Shown: positions 1 to 7,568, counted from the stretch's first letter. The stretch is DNA of 10,849 nt from an uncultured Clostridium sp. (GCA_947246775.1 CAMXTM010000043.1:1-10849), one strand, 5' to 3'. Translations and numbers: made by a program. Notes: generated by a model from the letters alone, not told the origin.

Positions 1-464
1 AAGTTACCACCAACCCATGCAACATACAAATCATCATCAGATAATTGCATCATACGGTCAGAAAGAATAACAGGAATACCAGCCTCTTTTGCTTCCTCTA
101 ATACAGTTTCCCAACCAGTTTCAACAACAGGTGCTACTACTATGTAGTCAACATCTTGTTGAATAAAAGAACGGATTGCTTTGATTTGATTTTCTTGTTT
201 TTGTTGTGCATCATCAAAAATCAATTTATATCCATTTTCTTCTACAAAAGTGGATTTAAATGATTCTGTGTTTGCTGTTCTCCAGTCAGATTCTGCACCA
301 ACTTGTGCATATCCTACTGTAATCAAATCCCCAGCATCGCTAGAAACTTCTTCTCCGCCTTCTCCCTCTGCTGGAGCTGGAGCTGGTTCTCCACCGCCGC
401 CACAAGCAGCCATAGAAACTGTCATAGCAAGCATAGCAATAATAGATAACACTTTTTTCTTCAT
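1..464 (-). CDS. ytfQ: YtfQ-like sugar ABC transporter substrate-binding lipoprotein (5' part, runs off the window)
   Basis: The first 154 codons are visible; the 3' part lies beyond base 1. The start at 464 has an AGGGGG ribosome site just upstream. Residues 1-21 form a lipoprotein signal peptide (two or three Lys, hydrophobic core, then SMAAC with Cys21), so the protein is probably lipid-anchored on the outer face of the membrane. A Gly/Pro/Glu linker (about 22-46) follows, and then a periplasmic-binding-protein fold starting VGYAQVGAESDWR. The stretches QQKQENQIKAIRSFIQQ, VVAPVVETGWE and AGIPVILSDR match the galactofuranose-binding protein YtfQ closely in pattern. I infer that it binds a monosaccharide, perhaps in furanose form, and delivers it to a ytfRT/yjfF-type permease encoded further downstream. 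The YesMN pair upstream on the same strand is its likely regulator. The family call is firm; the exact sugar is not known. Confidence 0.88.
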   Translation of the reverse strand, partial: MKKKVLSIIAMLAMTVSMAACGGGGEPAPAPAEGEGGEEVSSDAGDLITVGYAQVGAESDWRTANTESFKSTFVEENGYKLIFDDAQQKQENQIKAIRSFIQQDVDYIVVAPVVETGWETVLEEAKEAGIPVILSDRMMQLSDDDLYVAWVGGN

Positions 465-500
465 AAATTTTTTCCCCCTTAATGAATAAAAATTTTTTTT

Positions 501-521
501 GTTACATATTTTTTATGTAAC
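501..521. promoter_or_regulatory. Perfect inverted repeat between the two lipoprotein genes
   Basis: GTTACATA and TATGTAAC form an 8-bp inverted repeat around a 5-nt loop, 37 nt before the ytfQ-like start. On the minus (coding) strand it is followed by a run of A, not T, so it is not an intrinsic terminator for the upstream gene. It could be an operator or an mRNA-stabilising or processing hairpin in the leader of the binding-protein gene. The function is inferred from position only. Confidence 0.4.
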
Positions 522-575
522 GAAATAGTTTACATCTTCCTTTTAATATATATTTAAAATATATAAAAAACAGTT

Positions 576-728
576 TTAAAACGCTACATTCGCTGTAGTA
601 ACTACACTTTCTACACTATCAGAAGCATTTGCATCGTCTCCGCCTGAAGCCTCACAGGAAGAAGTACAACCTGCCATAGAAACTGTTACAGCTAACATAG
701 CAATAATAGATAATACCCTTTTTTTCAT
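576..728 (-). CDS. Small lipoprotein, 50 aa, related by its signal peptide to the adjacent binding protein
   Basis: The start at 728 has a GGGAGG ribosome site 6 nt upstream, and the stop is TAA at 576-578. Residues 1-21 are a lipoprotein signal peptide ending SMAGC. The mature part is only 30 residues, acidic and rich in Ser, Ala and Asp, with a second Cys four residues after the lipid-modified one (CTSSC). The first 21 codons differ from those of the ytfQ-like gene at only 10 of 63 bases, so the two share a recent origin. The mature part looks like the linker of a binding protein and then stops before any folded domain. It may be a truncated remnant of a duplicated binding protein or a working small lipoprotein; intact ribosome site, promoter and reading frame favour expression. 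No function is assigned. Confidence 0.65.
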   Translation of the reverse strand: MKKRVLSIIAMLAVTVSMAGCTSSCEASGGDDANASDSVESVVTTANVAF

Positions 729-1043
729 ATTTTTCCTCCCTAATTCTGTCATCTCGTTTTCTTGTTTTATTTTATGTACTTATTATAATATACGAAAAGC
801 AATTTTGAAACAGACCATCTTTTAAAAAAAGTTGATTATTTTATAAAATTTTAAATGGAAACAACATATTTTTACCTAAAAAGGGTAATTTTTTTTAAAA
901 AAAGTATAATATTTTTAGATTGCTCCTTATTTTTTATTTTTTAATATACCAAAAATTTTTAAAAAATACAAATTTATTTATTCTATTTATAATACATCAT
1001 TTAATTGCCTTTTCTATTTATTGTACTTTTTATACAATACCAT
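729..1043. other. AT-rich gene-free gap between yesM and the lipoprotein genes
   Basis: No reading frame in this stretch has a ribosome site or recognisable product. It is strongly A/T-biased with many homopolymer runs. It holds the promoter candidate at 782-809, and a perfect inverted repeat right after the yesM stop: TATTGTA (1019-1025) and TACAATA (1033-1039). That repeat lacks a following T run on the minus strand, so it is at best a weak terminator or a processing site. Any YesN-binding site for the downstream genes should lie here, but I cannot point to one. Confidence 0.5.
782..809 (-). promoter_or_regulatory. Candidate promoter for the small lipoprotein gene and ytfQ-like gene
   Basis: On the minus strand a perfect -10 box TATAAT (782-787) lies 16 nt downstream of TTCAAA (804-809), a 4-of-6 match to the -35 consensus. 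Transcription would begin near 775, giving a leader of about 47 nt before the small lipoprotein start. The 112-nt gap to the binding-protein gene has no clear terminator, so co-transcription is possible. A weak -35 would fit a promoter that needs an activator such as YesN. Confidence 0.45.
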
Positions 1044-2537
1044 TTATTTTTTGATATCTCCAAGTATAATTGTTACACAAGTTCCCTTATTTTTTTCCGA
1101 TGTCACACTAATATTAGATTCTCCCCCATAGTACATATGGATTCTTTTTGATACATTATTCATGCCAAAGCCGCCCCTTTGCTTGATTTCCATAGTGCTT
1201 TTACCCTCCAACTTCTCACGCAGTTTTTGGAGCGTTTCCTCATTCATTCCTATCCCATTATCACTCACTTCAAATACAATATGATTGTCACTCAAATAGC
1301 CCTTTACTGTGATAGTTCCTCCCCCTCTTTTATTTTTTATGCCATGATACAGCGCATTTTCTACAATAGGCTGTAATATCATCTTTAGTACAATTTTTTC
1401 TTTGATTTCCTTTGCTATATTGATTTCATAGTCTAATACATCTTCATATCTTATTTTTTGTATTTTTAAATAACTTCTAATATGACTTTCTTCTTCCTCT
1501 ATAGTAATAAAATCATTGCCATTTGACAGAATTGTCCTAAAAAAATCACTCAAATCTGTTGTCATCTCTACAACTTGTTTATTATTTCCTCCCTCAGCCA
1601 TCCACACAATAGAATCTAATGTATTATACAAAAAGTGAGGATTGATTTGTTCTTGGTGCAATTTTAATTCTGCAAGTCTCAGATTTTTTTGTTCCTGTTT
1701 TGTCTTTTCCATCAGTTGTGCTATTTCATCACTCATTTTATTAAACGTTCTGGACAATATATTGATTTCTTCCAAACTGCCCAATGCTGCCCTTGCTTCT
1801 AGTTCTCCTCGTCCCAAGCGTTCTGCTGTTTTTTTCATATCGTCTATTGGCTGTGTTACGGATTTTGTAATAATAAAGGACAAAATAATGCCAATGGTCA
1901 GCATAGAAATCAACAAGGTAATAAACAATTTTACCATCTGTTGAATATGTCTCTCTAACTCATTTTGCAGTTCTTCCATGCCTAATATTTCATAATGTAT
2001 ATACTCATTTACATAGTCTTGTATCATAGAGCAAAGTCCCTGTATATCATTTTCCCATATCGCTTTATTTTCATCATAAGTCCCTGCTTGTTTTGAATTT
2101 TCTATCATTTTATTGACTGCTCTTTCTAACGAATCCAAGCAAGACAAAATACCTTTTATTTTAATATCACTATCGCTATCAGGTGTTCTTTTTATCACAT
2201 ATCGAAAATCCATTTTTGCTTTTTCTACCAAATTTAAAGGATTTTTTAATGTTGCTGCATATTCTGTACGACCTTCCAAAATATCCCCTTTTTCAAAGTC
2301 ATTGGCATCAATCAGCCCTATCATCACTCGATACATGGAATATTCCATTTGTTCCTTAAAAGTAGTATTATACTCATTTGCTACTTTTAGATTTTCCATA
2401 ATTTTATTATAAGAATTAGAATAATTATCTATCATGCCAAGTATGCCCAATACAATCAATGTCAAAGGCAACGCTGTTACCAACAACAGCAATATCAATC
2501 TCATTTTTAAGGTTAATCTTTTTTTATTCTTTGTCAT
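1044..2537 (-). CDS. yesM: YesM-type sensor histidine kinase, 497 aa
   Basis: This is a membrane sensor kinase of the LytS/YesM (His_kinase, HPK7-like) family. There are two membrane segments at about 13-36 and 202-224, enclosing an extracellular sensor of about 165 residues that is largely helical and that I do not recognise. A HAMP linker follows (about 225-278). The dimerisation and phosphoacceptor motif NPHFLYN is at 299-305, with His301 the likely phosphorylated residue. The ATP-binding domain shows ENALYHGIK (393-401), DNGIGM (426-431) and GGFGMNNV (455-462). The length and domain order are normal for the family. The start at 2537 lies 3 nt after the yesN stop, with AGGGGAA inside the end of yesN as ribosome site, so translation is coupled. 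Its partner is the regulator encoded just upstream, and the likely target is the sugar-uptake operon downstream. The ligand is unknown. Confidence 0.93.
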   Translation of the reverse strand: MTKNKKRLTLKMRLILLLLVTALPLTLIVLGILGMIDNYSNSYNKIMENLKVANEYNTTFKEQMEYSMYRVMIGLIDANDFEKGDILEGRTEYAATLKNPLNLVEKAKMDFRYVIKRTPDSDSDIKIKGILSCLDSLERAVNKMIENSKQAGTYDENKAIWENDIQGLCSMIQDYVNEYIHYEILGMEELQNELERHIQQMVKLFITLLISMLTIGIILSFIITKSVTQPIDDMKKTAERLGRGELEARAALGSLEEINILSRTFNKMSDEIAQLMEKTKQEQKNLRLAELKLHQEQINPHFLYNTLDSIVWMAEGGNNKQVVEMTTDLSDFFRTILSNGNDFITIEEEESHIRSYLKIQKIRYEDVLDYEINIAKEIKEKIVLKMILQPIVENALYHGIKNKRGGGTITVKGYLSDNHIVFEVSDNGIGMNEETLQKLREKLEGKSTMEIKQRGGFGMNNVSKRIHMYYGGESNISVTSEKNKGTCVTIILGDIKK

Positions 2538-2540
2538 ACT

Positions 2541-3662
2541 CTATTCCCCTGCTGTTTTTCCACTATCATTTTTAAAATCTTTTGGAGATTGTCCTATCAC
2601 TCTTTTAAATGTTGCACTAAAATAATGTGGGTCATGATAACCAACTTGTTCCCCTATTTCTGCCGTTCTCAATGTTGTACATTTTAATAATTCACACGCT
2701 TTCTCCATACGTGTTTTTGTCAGATATTCTACAAAAGATTGTCCCGTTTTTTGCTTAAAGATAGAGCTAAAATAACTCGCACTAATCCCGATATGAAAGG
2801 CAATTTTATTTAAAGAAAAATCATTTTCTTGAAAATGTTCCGAAATATATTTTTTCGCATCTTCTATTAAATCACTATATCTATCATTTGAAGTATTATC
2901 CCTTGTTGTCAGTGCAAATGTAAAAAGTTCTTTTAAATATTGCTTTGTTGTCTCTACTGTGTTGATACTTTTTGGTAGCAATTTAATATCTTTTTTTTCT
3001 TCTGGAATGTCTTCTGTTTTAATTTTGATTTCTTTTAAAAATTCTTGCACACAATAAAATATATCCATCGTCATATACTGTCTGAGCAAAAGTGACTTAT
3101 AGTTATGCTCCCCTACTGCGGAAAAGTATTCTTCTATAAAAGAATCACATTCTTCTACAGAACCTAGTTTTAAAAAGTCTTCTATCAATTTCCTATCTAC
3201 ACCACTATAGTCTGTCTTATCCAAAAATTCTGTATATTTTTCATAGCTTACAAAATACCTTTCAAGCAGTTTACTCTTTTCTCTTTCCTCCCTTATCACA
3301 TCAGCTACTTTTTTTAGTGCATCAACAAGCTGAGCAGACGTAATTGGCTTTAGCAAATAGTCATTGATACCTATTTTAATTGCTTCTTTTGCATAGTCAA
3401 ATTCATTATATCCACTTAATATAATAATCTTTGTTTCAGGCAATGATTTTTTAACAAGCCTACTCAACTCTAACCCGTCCATAAACGGCATTTTTACATC
3501 TGTAATCAATATGTCTGGCTCCGTTTTTAGTATTAGGGGATAGGCATATTCCCCATCTCCTGCCTCTCCTACAAATAAAAAACCATTTTCTTCCCAGTTG
3601 ATAGTATCCCGAATACCATGTCTAATAATTACTTCATCTTCTACTAAAAATACTTTTATCAT
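2541..3662 (-). CDS. yesN: YesN-type response regulator with AraC DNA-binding domain, 373 aa
   Basis: The N-terminal receiver domain (about 1-120) shows the acidic pair E8/D9, phosphoacceptor D55 (in LITDVKMP), S83 and K105 (in LLKP). A linker of about 145 residues follows, and then two AraC-type helix-turn-helix motifs over about the last 100 residues, including GISASYFSSIFKQKTGQSF and VGYHDPHYFSATFKR. I chose ATG 3662 and not the in-frame ATG 11 codons upstream: GAGGAG sits at proper distance from 3662, and the receiver fold begins directly with MIKVFLVEDE. It is the first gene of the yesNM operon. By family knowledge, phosphorylation by YesM would make it a transcription activator of neighbouring carbohydrate-transport genes. 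Confidence 0.93.
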   Translation of the reverse strand: MIKVFLVEDEVIIRHGIRDTINWEENGFLFVGEAGDGEYAYPLILKTEPDILITDVKMPFMDGLELSRLVKKSLPETKIIILSGYNEFDYAKEAIKIGINDYLLKPITSAQLVDALKKVADVIREEREKSKLLERYFVSYEKYTEFLDKTDYSGVDRKLIEDFLKLGSVEECDSFIEEYFSAVGEHNYKSLLLRQYMTMDIFYCVQEFLKEIKIKTEDIPEEKKDIKLLPKSINTVETTKQYLKELFTFALTTRDNTSNDRYSDLIEDAKKYISEHFQENDFSLNKIAFHIGISASYFSSIFKQKTGQSFVEYLTKTRMEKACELLKCTTLRTAEIGEQVGYHDPHYFSATFKRVIGQSPKDFKNDSGKTAGE

Positions 3663-3712
3663 CTTATTTTTCTCCTCTACTATAGAAAACAACAAGCTCT
3701 AACTTTCTTTTT

Positions 3713-3721
3713 ATCATATCA
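3713..3721 (-). promoter_or_regulatory. Candidate extended -10 promoter for yesNM
   Basis: On the minus strand TGA is followed directly by TATGAT (3713-3718), an extended -10 element. No good -35 box is seen at the usual distance, which fits the extended -10 type. Transcription would begin near 3706, about 44 nt before the yesN start. Confidence 0.45.
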
Positions 3722-3783
3722 CATCTTTTTTTTGAATACTAGACAAAAACATTACGACATCTATAGCAGTTTTTTTGACGATA

Positions 3784-3821
3784 AAAAAAGACATTAGCAA
3801 TATTACACTAATGTCTTTTTT
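3784..3821 (-). terminator. Intrinsic terminator of the chemoreceptor gene
   Basis: AAAAAAGACATTAG (3784-3797) pairs with CTAATGTCTTTTTT (3808-3821) around a 10-nt loop. On the minus strand the stem ends in a run of T. It lies 16 nt past the chemoreceptor stop and separates that gene from yesNM. Confidence 0.85.
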
Positions 3822-3836
3822 GTTTAAGCTATTTTA

Positions 3837-5678
3837 TCAATTATCATAGTCATAATTGAATTTTCCTGTTTCTTGTGTATGTTTATAGTTTTCTTCTGCT
3901 TGCTTAATAAATTCATAGTCACCTGCTTTTTCTGGTGGAATATATGGTTTACCAGGTTGACGTTTTCTTAAGTTGAATTTTTCCATTTCTGCTTTTAATC
4001 TATCTGCATTTTGTTGCATTTCTTTACTAGAATTAGCAGAGTTTTTACTAATATCTACGTTATTTGATGTCTCTCGCATAATACCAGAAATGTTAGAGCG
4101 AATCCCCTCTATACAATCCAATTGTGCTGCTGAAGAATGAGACTCTTCTTGGATAATAGAAGTAATATTATTGATTTCTTCTACAATTGTTTCAAACATA
4201 GCCAATGCCTCAACAGAAATTTTACTACCCATTACTGCTTTATCAATCGTATTTTGAATCAATGTCTTACTTTCATCAGCCGCAACGGTACTCTTTAAAG
4301 CAAGCTGTCTTACTTCATTCGCTACTACCGCAAAACCTTTTCCTGCTTCTCCTGCTCTTGCTGCTTCTACAGATGCATTTAAGGCAAGAATACTTGTTTG
4401 GAATGCAATGTCATCTATTGTTTTAATAACTTGTGAAACTTTTTGTGATGCTGTTTTCATTTCTTCTACAGATTCTGCAAGCACATTCATTTTTTCATTG
4501 CTCTCTTGTGCGTTTGTTTTAATAATATCAGAGATAGAAGATGCTTCTGCCATATGTTCAGAACTTTTACTAATTAAGTTCGCTGCATCATTGATAGCTG
4601 ATGACAGTTCATTGACTGTTTGCGCTTGAACATGAGCGCTATCTGCTAATTCGTGGCTCACATGTGCAATATAAGTAGAACCCTCTGCTACTTTATGTGC
4701 TACTTTTAATATTTCTGAAAAAAGTTTGTCGTTGCTTTGTACCATTCGATACAAATTTTTTCCTAATGTATCTTTACTAGAACGAATATCAACAAACACT
4801 GTCATATCACCATCAGCAACACGTTTTACAACTCTAACATTCTCTTGTATACTATTTGCAAGTTGCTTAAAGGAGTCAATCATAATCGCAATTTCATTGT
4901 TTTCATCAATATTTCCATAATCAAAATTGAAATCTAAGGTATCAGCACCCTCAGACAACTCTTTTGACCATGCCGCAATCGATGTCATAGGAGCAGATAT
5001 TTTTGTTGATGTAGAATTTGCAAGGTACACACTTGTTATTATCGCTATCAAAGTTAATAATACGATACATATAATAGAAAGTGTCAACAAAAAGCTCAAA
5101 GCCTCTGCTGCCTCATTTGCAATCGCTGTATATCGATTTGCAATGCCTGTTAAATTTTCAATCAGCAAATTTACCTTTGGTTCATAATCACTTATAAATT
5201 CATCATATTTTGCTATTCTTTGCACTTCATCTAACTGGTTGACATCCGTAGCAAAAGTATGTATTTCTGTATGAATATCTTTTATTTGTTTAATTCTATT
5301 AGAAATTTCAGTGTCTGTAATACTTGACTCATTTTCAGCGAGCCATGAACCAAAGGAACAAGTATTAGGGTCAAGATTGCCCTCAAATCTATCTCCTGTA
5401 TGCATACTATTTGTTAATTGCAATATCCAATCATAATGCGCTGAAACCATGTCTTTTGCAACATTTTCTGCTTTATAACTATCAGAAACGACTGTATATC
5501 TGCTATATATCATACCCTGAAAAGCAAATAATACTAAAACAACAAGCACAGTAATCGATGTTGTAAGCAAATATCCTTTCAATATCTGATACTTGGTTGT
5601 TCCCTTTCCTTTTATTAAGCCACTATTTTCTACATTCTCTACGTTTTCTACATTTTCGTCTTTCGACTTTTTAAACAT
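3837..5678 (-). CDS. Methyl-accepting chemotaxis protein with an extracytoplasmic CZB-like sensor, 613 aa
   Basis: A transmembrane chemoreceptor that would control the CheA kinase and so flagellar direction. The start at 5678 has GAGAGGAG 4 nt upstream and is preferred over an in-frame ATG 7 codons earlier. Membrane segments are at about 36-58 and 194-219. Between them His81, Trp84, Cys107, Phe109-Gly110, Trp112, His136 and His140 reproduce the chemoreceptor zinc-binding (CZB) pattern, which is more often cytoplasmic. A HAMP region follows TM2, with a second HAMP-like segment at about 280-318. The signalling hairpin tip is [20 protein letters not shown] to [10 protein letters not shown] (about 421-460). 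The C-terminus is a 45-residue charged tail ending YDYDN, without a recognisable CheR/CheB-tethering pentapeptide. The cytoplasmic N-terminus has a short ENV tandem repeat. The general call is certain; the zinc-sensor call is inferred from the residue pattern. Confidence 0.95.
   Translation of the reverse strand: MFKKSKDENVENVENVENSGLIKGKGTTKYQILKGYLLTTSITVLVVLVLFAFQGMIYSRYTVVSDSYKAENVAKDMVSAHYDWILQLTNSMHTGDRFEGNLDPNTCSFGSWLAENESSITDTEISNRIKQIKDIHTEIHTFATDVNQLDEVQRIAKYDEFISDYEPKVNLLIENLTGIANRYTAIANEAAEALSFLLTLSIICIVLLTLIAIITSVYLANSTSTKISAPMTSIAAWSKELSEGADTLDFNFDYGNIDENNEIAIMIDSFKQLANSIQENVRVVKRVADGDMTVFVDIRSSKDTLGKNLYRMVQSNDKLFSEILKVAHKVAEGSTYIAHVSHELADSAHVQAQTVNELSSAINDAANLISKSSEHMAEASSISDIIKTNAQESNEKMNVLAESVEEMKTASQKVSQVIKTIDDIAFQTSILALNASVEAARAGEAGKGFAVVANEVRQLALKSTVAADESKTLIQNTIDKAVMGSKISVEALAMFETIVEEINNITSIIQEESHSSAAQLDCIEGIRSNISGIMRETSNNVDISKNSANSSKEMQQNADRLKAEMEKFNLRKRQPGKPYIPPEKAGDYEFIKQAEENYKHTQETGKFNYDYDN
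5625..5657 (-). repeat. 9-bp in-frame tandem repeat coding (ENV)n at the chemoreceptor N-terminus
   Basis: Codons 8-18 read Glu-Asn-Val three times and then Glu-Asn. The codons vary between copies (AAT/AAC, GAA/GAG), so the repeat is not brand new. It could change copy number by slippage without breaking the frame, in the cytoplasmic tail before the first membrane segment. Confidence 0.7.
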
Positions 5679-5719
5679 TTTTCTCCTCTCCCCCATCATA
5701 ATTTATTTTTTATTATTAT

Positions 5720-5745
5720 ATATCGCATAAAATTTAAAATGTATA
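5720..5745 (-). promoter_or_regulatory. Possible flagellar-type (sigma-D/28-like) promoter of the chemoreceptor gene
   Basis: On the minus strand TATA (5742-5745) is followed after 14 nt by TGCGATAT (5720-5727). The Bacillus sigma-D consensus is TAAA, 14-16 nt, GCCGATAT, so this matches 3 of 4 and 6 of 8 bases. It would start transcription about 35 nt before the gene, and chemoreceptors are common targets of this factor. The match is imperfect in very AT-rich DNA. The rest of 5700-5960 shows no gene. Confidence 0.3.
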
Positions 5746-5936
5746 ATGTATTTTAAATTAATTTTTACAAAAAAACAAGCATATTGATTGATTTCTTTAT
5801 GCTATATTATATTACATCATATTACTGAAAATTATTATAACAAATTATACTTAAAATTACAAACCTATATTTTATATTTTTTTTAAAATTACTCAAAATA
5901 TAGAAAATTGTCAATATTTGCTTGTAAAAATGATTG

Positions 5937-5977
5937 TACCACCATTTTTAGTATCTTAAAATAAGATTGAGGTGGTA
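5937..5977 (+). promoter_or_regulatory. Inverted repeat that can pair with the ribosome site of the small ORF
   Basis: TACCACC (5937-5943) is perfectly complementary to GGTGGTA (5971-5977), which overlaps the Shine-Dalgarno sequence GAGGTGG of the ORF starting at 5982. Folded RNA would hide the ribosome site behind a 27-nt loop. It may control translation, or be chance; no antiterminator partner was identified. Confidence 0.35.
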
Positions 5978-5981
5978 TATT

Positions 5982-6185
5982 ATGAAATTGTTTCGTATTG
6001 GTATTGTTGTCATCATTATGTTACTCTGTATACCAAGAAAAGTACACGCTGACCAAAATACAATCTATTCAACAGCTCATTTTCATTGTATAATAATGGA
6101 GATAAAAAATCTATGCTACATACAAGAAAAGGAAGAGAAGTTATGGAAAAAATTATATTTGCAACAAAAAACATTGGCAAAATAA
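5982..6185 (+). CDS. Small secreted peptide ORF overlapping rdgB, 67 aa
   Basis: The start ATG 5982 follows a good ribosome site (GAGGTGG, 5969-5975). The N-terminus looks like a classical signal peptide: MKLFRIG, a hydrophobic core IVVIIMLLCIP, then a VHA-DQ cleavage site after about residue 23. The rest (about 44 residues) has two Cys, is basic at the end and has no recognisable domain. The last 43 nt overlap the start of rdgB in another frame, which is unusual for a free-standing gene. It may be a true small exported peptide translated ahead of rdgB, or the surviving 5' end of a secreted-protein gene whose 3' part was lost. I see no homology that decides this. Confidence 0.45.
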   Translation: MKLFRIGIVVIIMLLCIPRKVHADQNTIYSTAHFHCIIMEIKNLCYIQEKEEKLWKKLYLQQKTLAK

Positions 6186-6745
6186 AAGAGGTAAAAGCAA
6201 TCTTAGCCGATTTGCCTTTTGAAATTATTTCTATGCAGGAAGCTGACATTGACATAGAAGTAATCGAAGATGGCGAAACTTTTACCCAAAATGCGCTCAA
6301 AAAAGCAACTGAACTTGCTCGCGTTTCTGGCAAAATTACACTTGCAGACGACTCTGGTTTAGAAATTGATTTCCTAGACAAACAGCCAGGAGTCCATTCT
6401 GCCAGATATTTAGGCGAACAAACACCTTATTCTCAAAAAAATAATCATATCCTTCAGTTAATGCAAAATGTGCCAGACGAAAACAGAACAGCAAGGTTTG
6501 TTTGTGCAATTGCTGCTGTATTCCCAAGTGGAAAAACACTTACTACTATAGACACCATAGAGGGTATGATTGCTCATGAAATCAAAGGAGAAAACGGTTT
6601 TGGCTATGACCCTATCTTTTTTGTGCCAGAACTCCAAAAAACAACCGCAGAACTCTCCCCAGAACAAAAAAATACGATCAGTCACAGAGGAAAAGCACTC
6701 AAAAAAATGAAAGACTTACTAAAGAAAGAGGAGGCTCAACAGTGA
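6143..6745 (+). CDS. rdgB: XTP/dITP diphosphatase (RdgB/HAM1 family), 200 aa
   Basis: A cytoplasmic house-cleaning enzyme that hydrolyses non-canonical purine nucleotides (XTP, ITP, dITP) to monophosphate and pyrophosphate, keeping them out of DNA and RNA. Family motifs are all present: FATKNIGKIKEV at 6-17, LADDSGLEID at 67-76 (catalytic and metal acids), PGVHSARYLG at 82-91, NGFGYDPIF at 151-159 and SHRGKAL at 180-186. The length is normal. I chose ATG 6143 and not the TTG 19 codons upstream because the family starts with this strand and GGAAGAGAAG precedes it. Its stop overlaps the start of the next gene by 4 nt, so the two are translationally coupled; rdgB and this phosphodiesterase are a common pair in Firmicutes. 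Confidence 0.96.
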   Translation: MEKIIFATKNIGKIKEVKAILADLPFEIISMQEADIDIEVIEDGETFTQNALKKATELARVSGKITLADDSGLEIDFLDKQPGVHSARYLGEQTPYSQKNNHILQLMQNVPDENRTARFVCAIAAVFPSGKTLTTIDTIEGMIAHEIKGENGFGYDPIFFVPELQKTTAELSPEQKNTISHRGKALKKMKDLLKKEEAQQ

Positions 6746-7254
6746 AAATTTTAGTTCTTAGTGATACACATGGCTACTTATCCAATGCCAGAGATGTACT
6801 TGACCGTATAGGCAAATATATGGGTGCTGTTATCCATTTAGGAGACCATTCTTATGATGCAGATGACCTACAAACAGAATACCCTAATTTACCCTTTCAC
6901 ATTGTAAGGGGCAACAACGATTTTGGAAGTAAAGCACCTAATAAACTAATGCTTACTATTCATGGCAGAAAATTACTCTTAACACATGGTCACACTCAAC
7001 AGGTTTACTGGAACTATGACACCATATCCTACTGGGCAGAACAAGAGGGTGCAGATGTCGTCCTTTTTGGACATACACACAGCCCTGTCAATGACATAAA
7101 AGGTCATGTTATGCTTTTTAATCCTGGCAGTATTTCTTTGCCTAGAGGCGTCCCACAGCCTACTTTTGGTGTGCTAGAAATTACCCAAAAAGGAAATGTA
7201 TATGGTTCTATTATGGAGTATATTGATTCTACAACATTTCTTAGAAAAATGTAA
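6742..7254 (+). CDS. yfcE: YfcE-type metallophosphoesterase, 170 aa
   Basis: A small calcineurin-like phosphodiesterase of the YfcE/MJ0936 family, cytoplasmic, using two metal ions. Ligand motifs are seen in order: D8-x-H10 (LSDTHG), D35 (HLGDHSYD), N59 (RGNND), H82 (THGHT) and H111-x-H113 (FGHTHSP), followed by the conserved NPGS. The start is GTG 6742, overlapping the rdgB stop as GTGA, with AGAGGAGG upstream. The length is typical. E. coli YfcE hydrolyses phosphodiester model substrates, and the natural substrate of the family is not settled. A strong terminator follows 9 nt after the stop, so rdgB-yfcE is the end of its transcript. Confidence 0.93.
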   Translation: MKILVLSDTHGYLSNARDVLDRIGKYMGAVIHLGDHSYDADDLQTEYPNLPFHIVRGNNDFGSKAPNKLMLTIHGRKLLLTHGHTQQVYWNYDTISYWAEQEGADVVLFGHTHSPVNDIKGHVMLFNPGSISLPRGVPQPTFGVLEITQKGNVYGSIMEYIDSTTFLRKM

Positions 7255-7263
7255 TGCAATATG

Positions 7264-7318
7264 AAAAGAGAAGTTATATTTTTAAAGAGAAATTTTGATA
7301 TAACTTCTCTTTTTTACA
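7264..7318 (+). terminator. Intrinsic terminator of rdgB-yfcE
   Basis: A 16-bp perfect stem pairs AAAAGAGAAGTTATAT (7264-7279) with its complement (7298-7313) around an 18-nt loop, and the T run continues to 7315. It closes the rdgB-yfcE transcript before the tRNA promoter. Confidence 0.88.
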
Positions 7319-7346
7319 GTAAAATGCAATTTTTTTTAAAAAACTA

Positions 7347-7375
7347 TTGACTTTATTTAAAAAATATGGCATAAT
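7347..7375 (+). promoter_or_regulatory. Promoter of the tRNA operon
   Basis: TTGACT (7347-7352), a spacer of exactly 17 nt, then CATAAT (7370-7375). Each box matches the sigma-A consensus at 5 of 6 bases. Transcription would begin near 7382, about 22 nt before the first tRNA. Confidence 0.85.
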
Positions 7376-7403
7376 GATTTTCGTTGATTATAAAGTAGAC
7401 TTT

Positions 7404-7474
7404 GCGGGTGTAGTTCAATGGTAGAACGTCAGCCTTCCAAGCTGAACACGTGAGTTCGATTCTCATCACCCGCT
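7404..7474 (+). tRNA. tRNA-Gly (TCC), copy 1
   Basis: A 71-nt cloverleaf: acceptor GCGGGTG pairs with CACCCGC, anticodon stem TCAGC/GCTGA encloses loop CTTCCAA (anticodon TCC), and the T loop is TTCGATT. The discriminator base is T and the CCA end is not encoded. First gene of a four-tRNA operon; identical in sequence to the copy at 7569. Confidence 0.96.
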
Positions 7475-7486
7475 TGTTCTCTTTTT

Positions 7487-7560
<74 letters not shown>

Positions 7561-7568
7561 CTTTTTTT

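Noticed and set aside
250..489. Plus-strand ORF of 79 aa over the ytfQ-like start
   Set aside because: It is the antisense shadow of the signal peptide and Pro/Gly-rich linker of the binding protein.
876..900. Possible plus-strand terminator (TTACC, 7-nt loop, GGTAA, then T run)
   Set aside because: The stem is only 5 bp and no plus-strand gene precedes it; expected by chance in such AT-rich sequence.
6016..6381. Minus-strand ORF of 121 aa antisense to rdgB
   Set aside because: It overlaps a clearly recognised gene, with no ribosome site or recognisable product.
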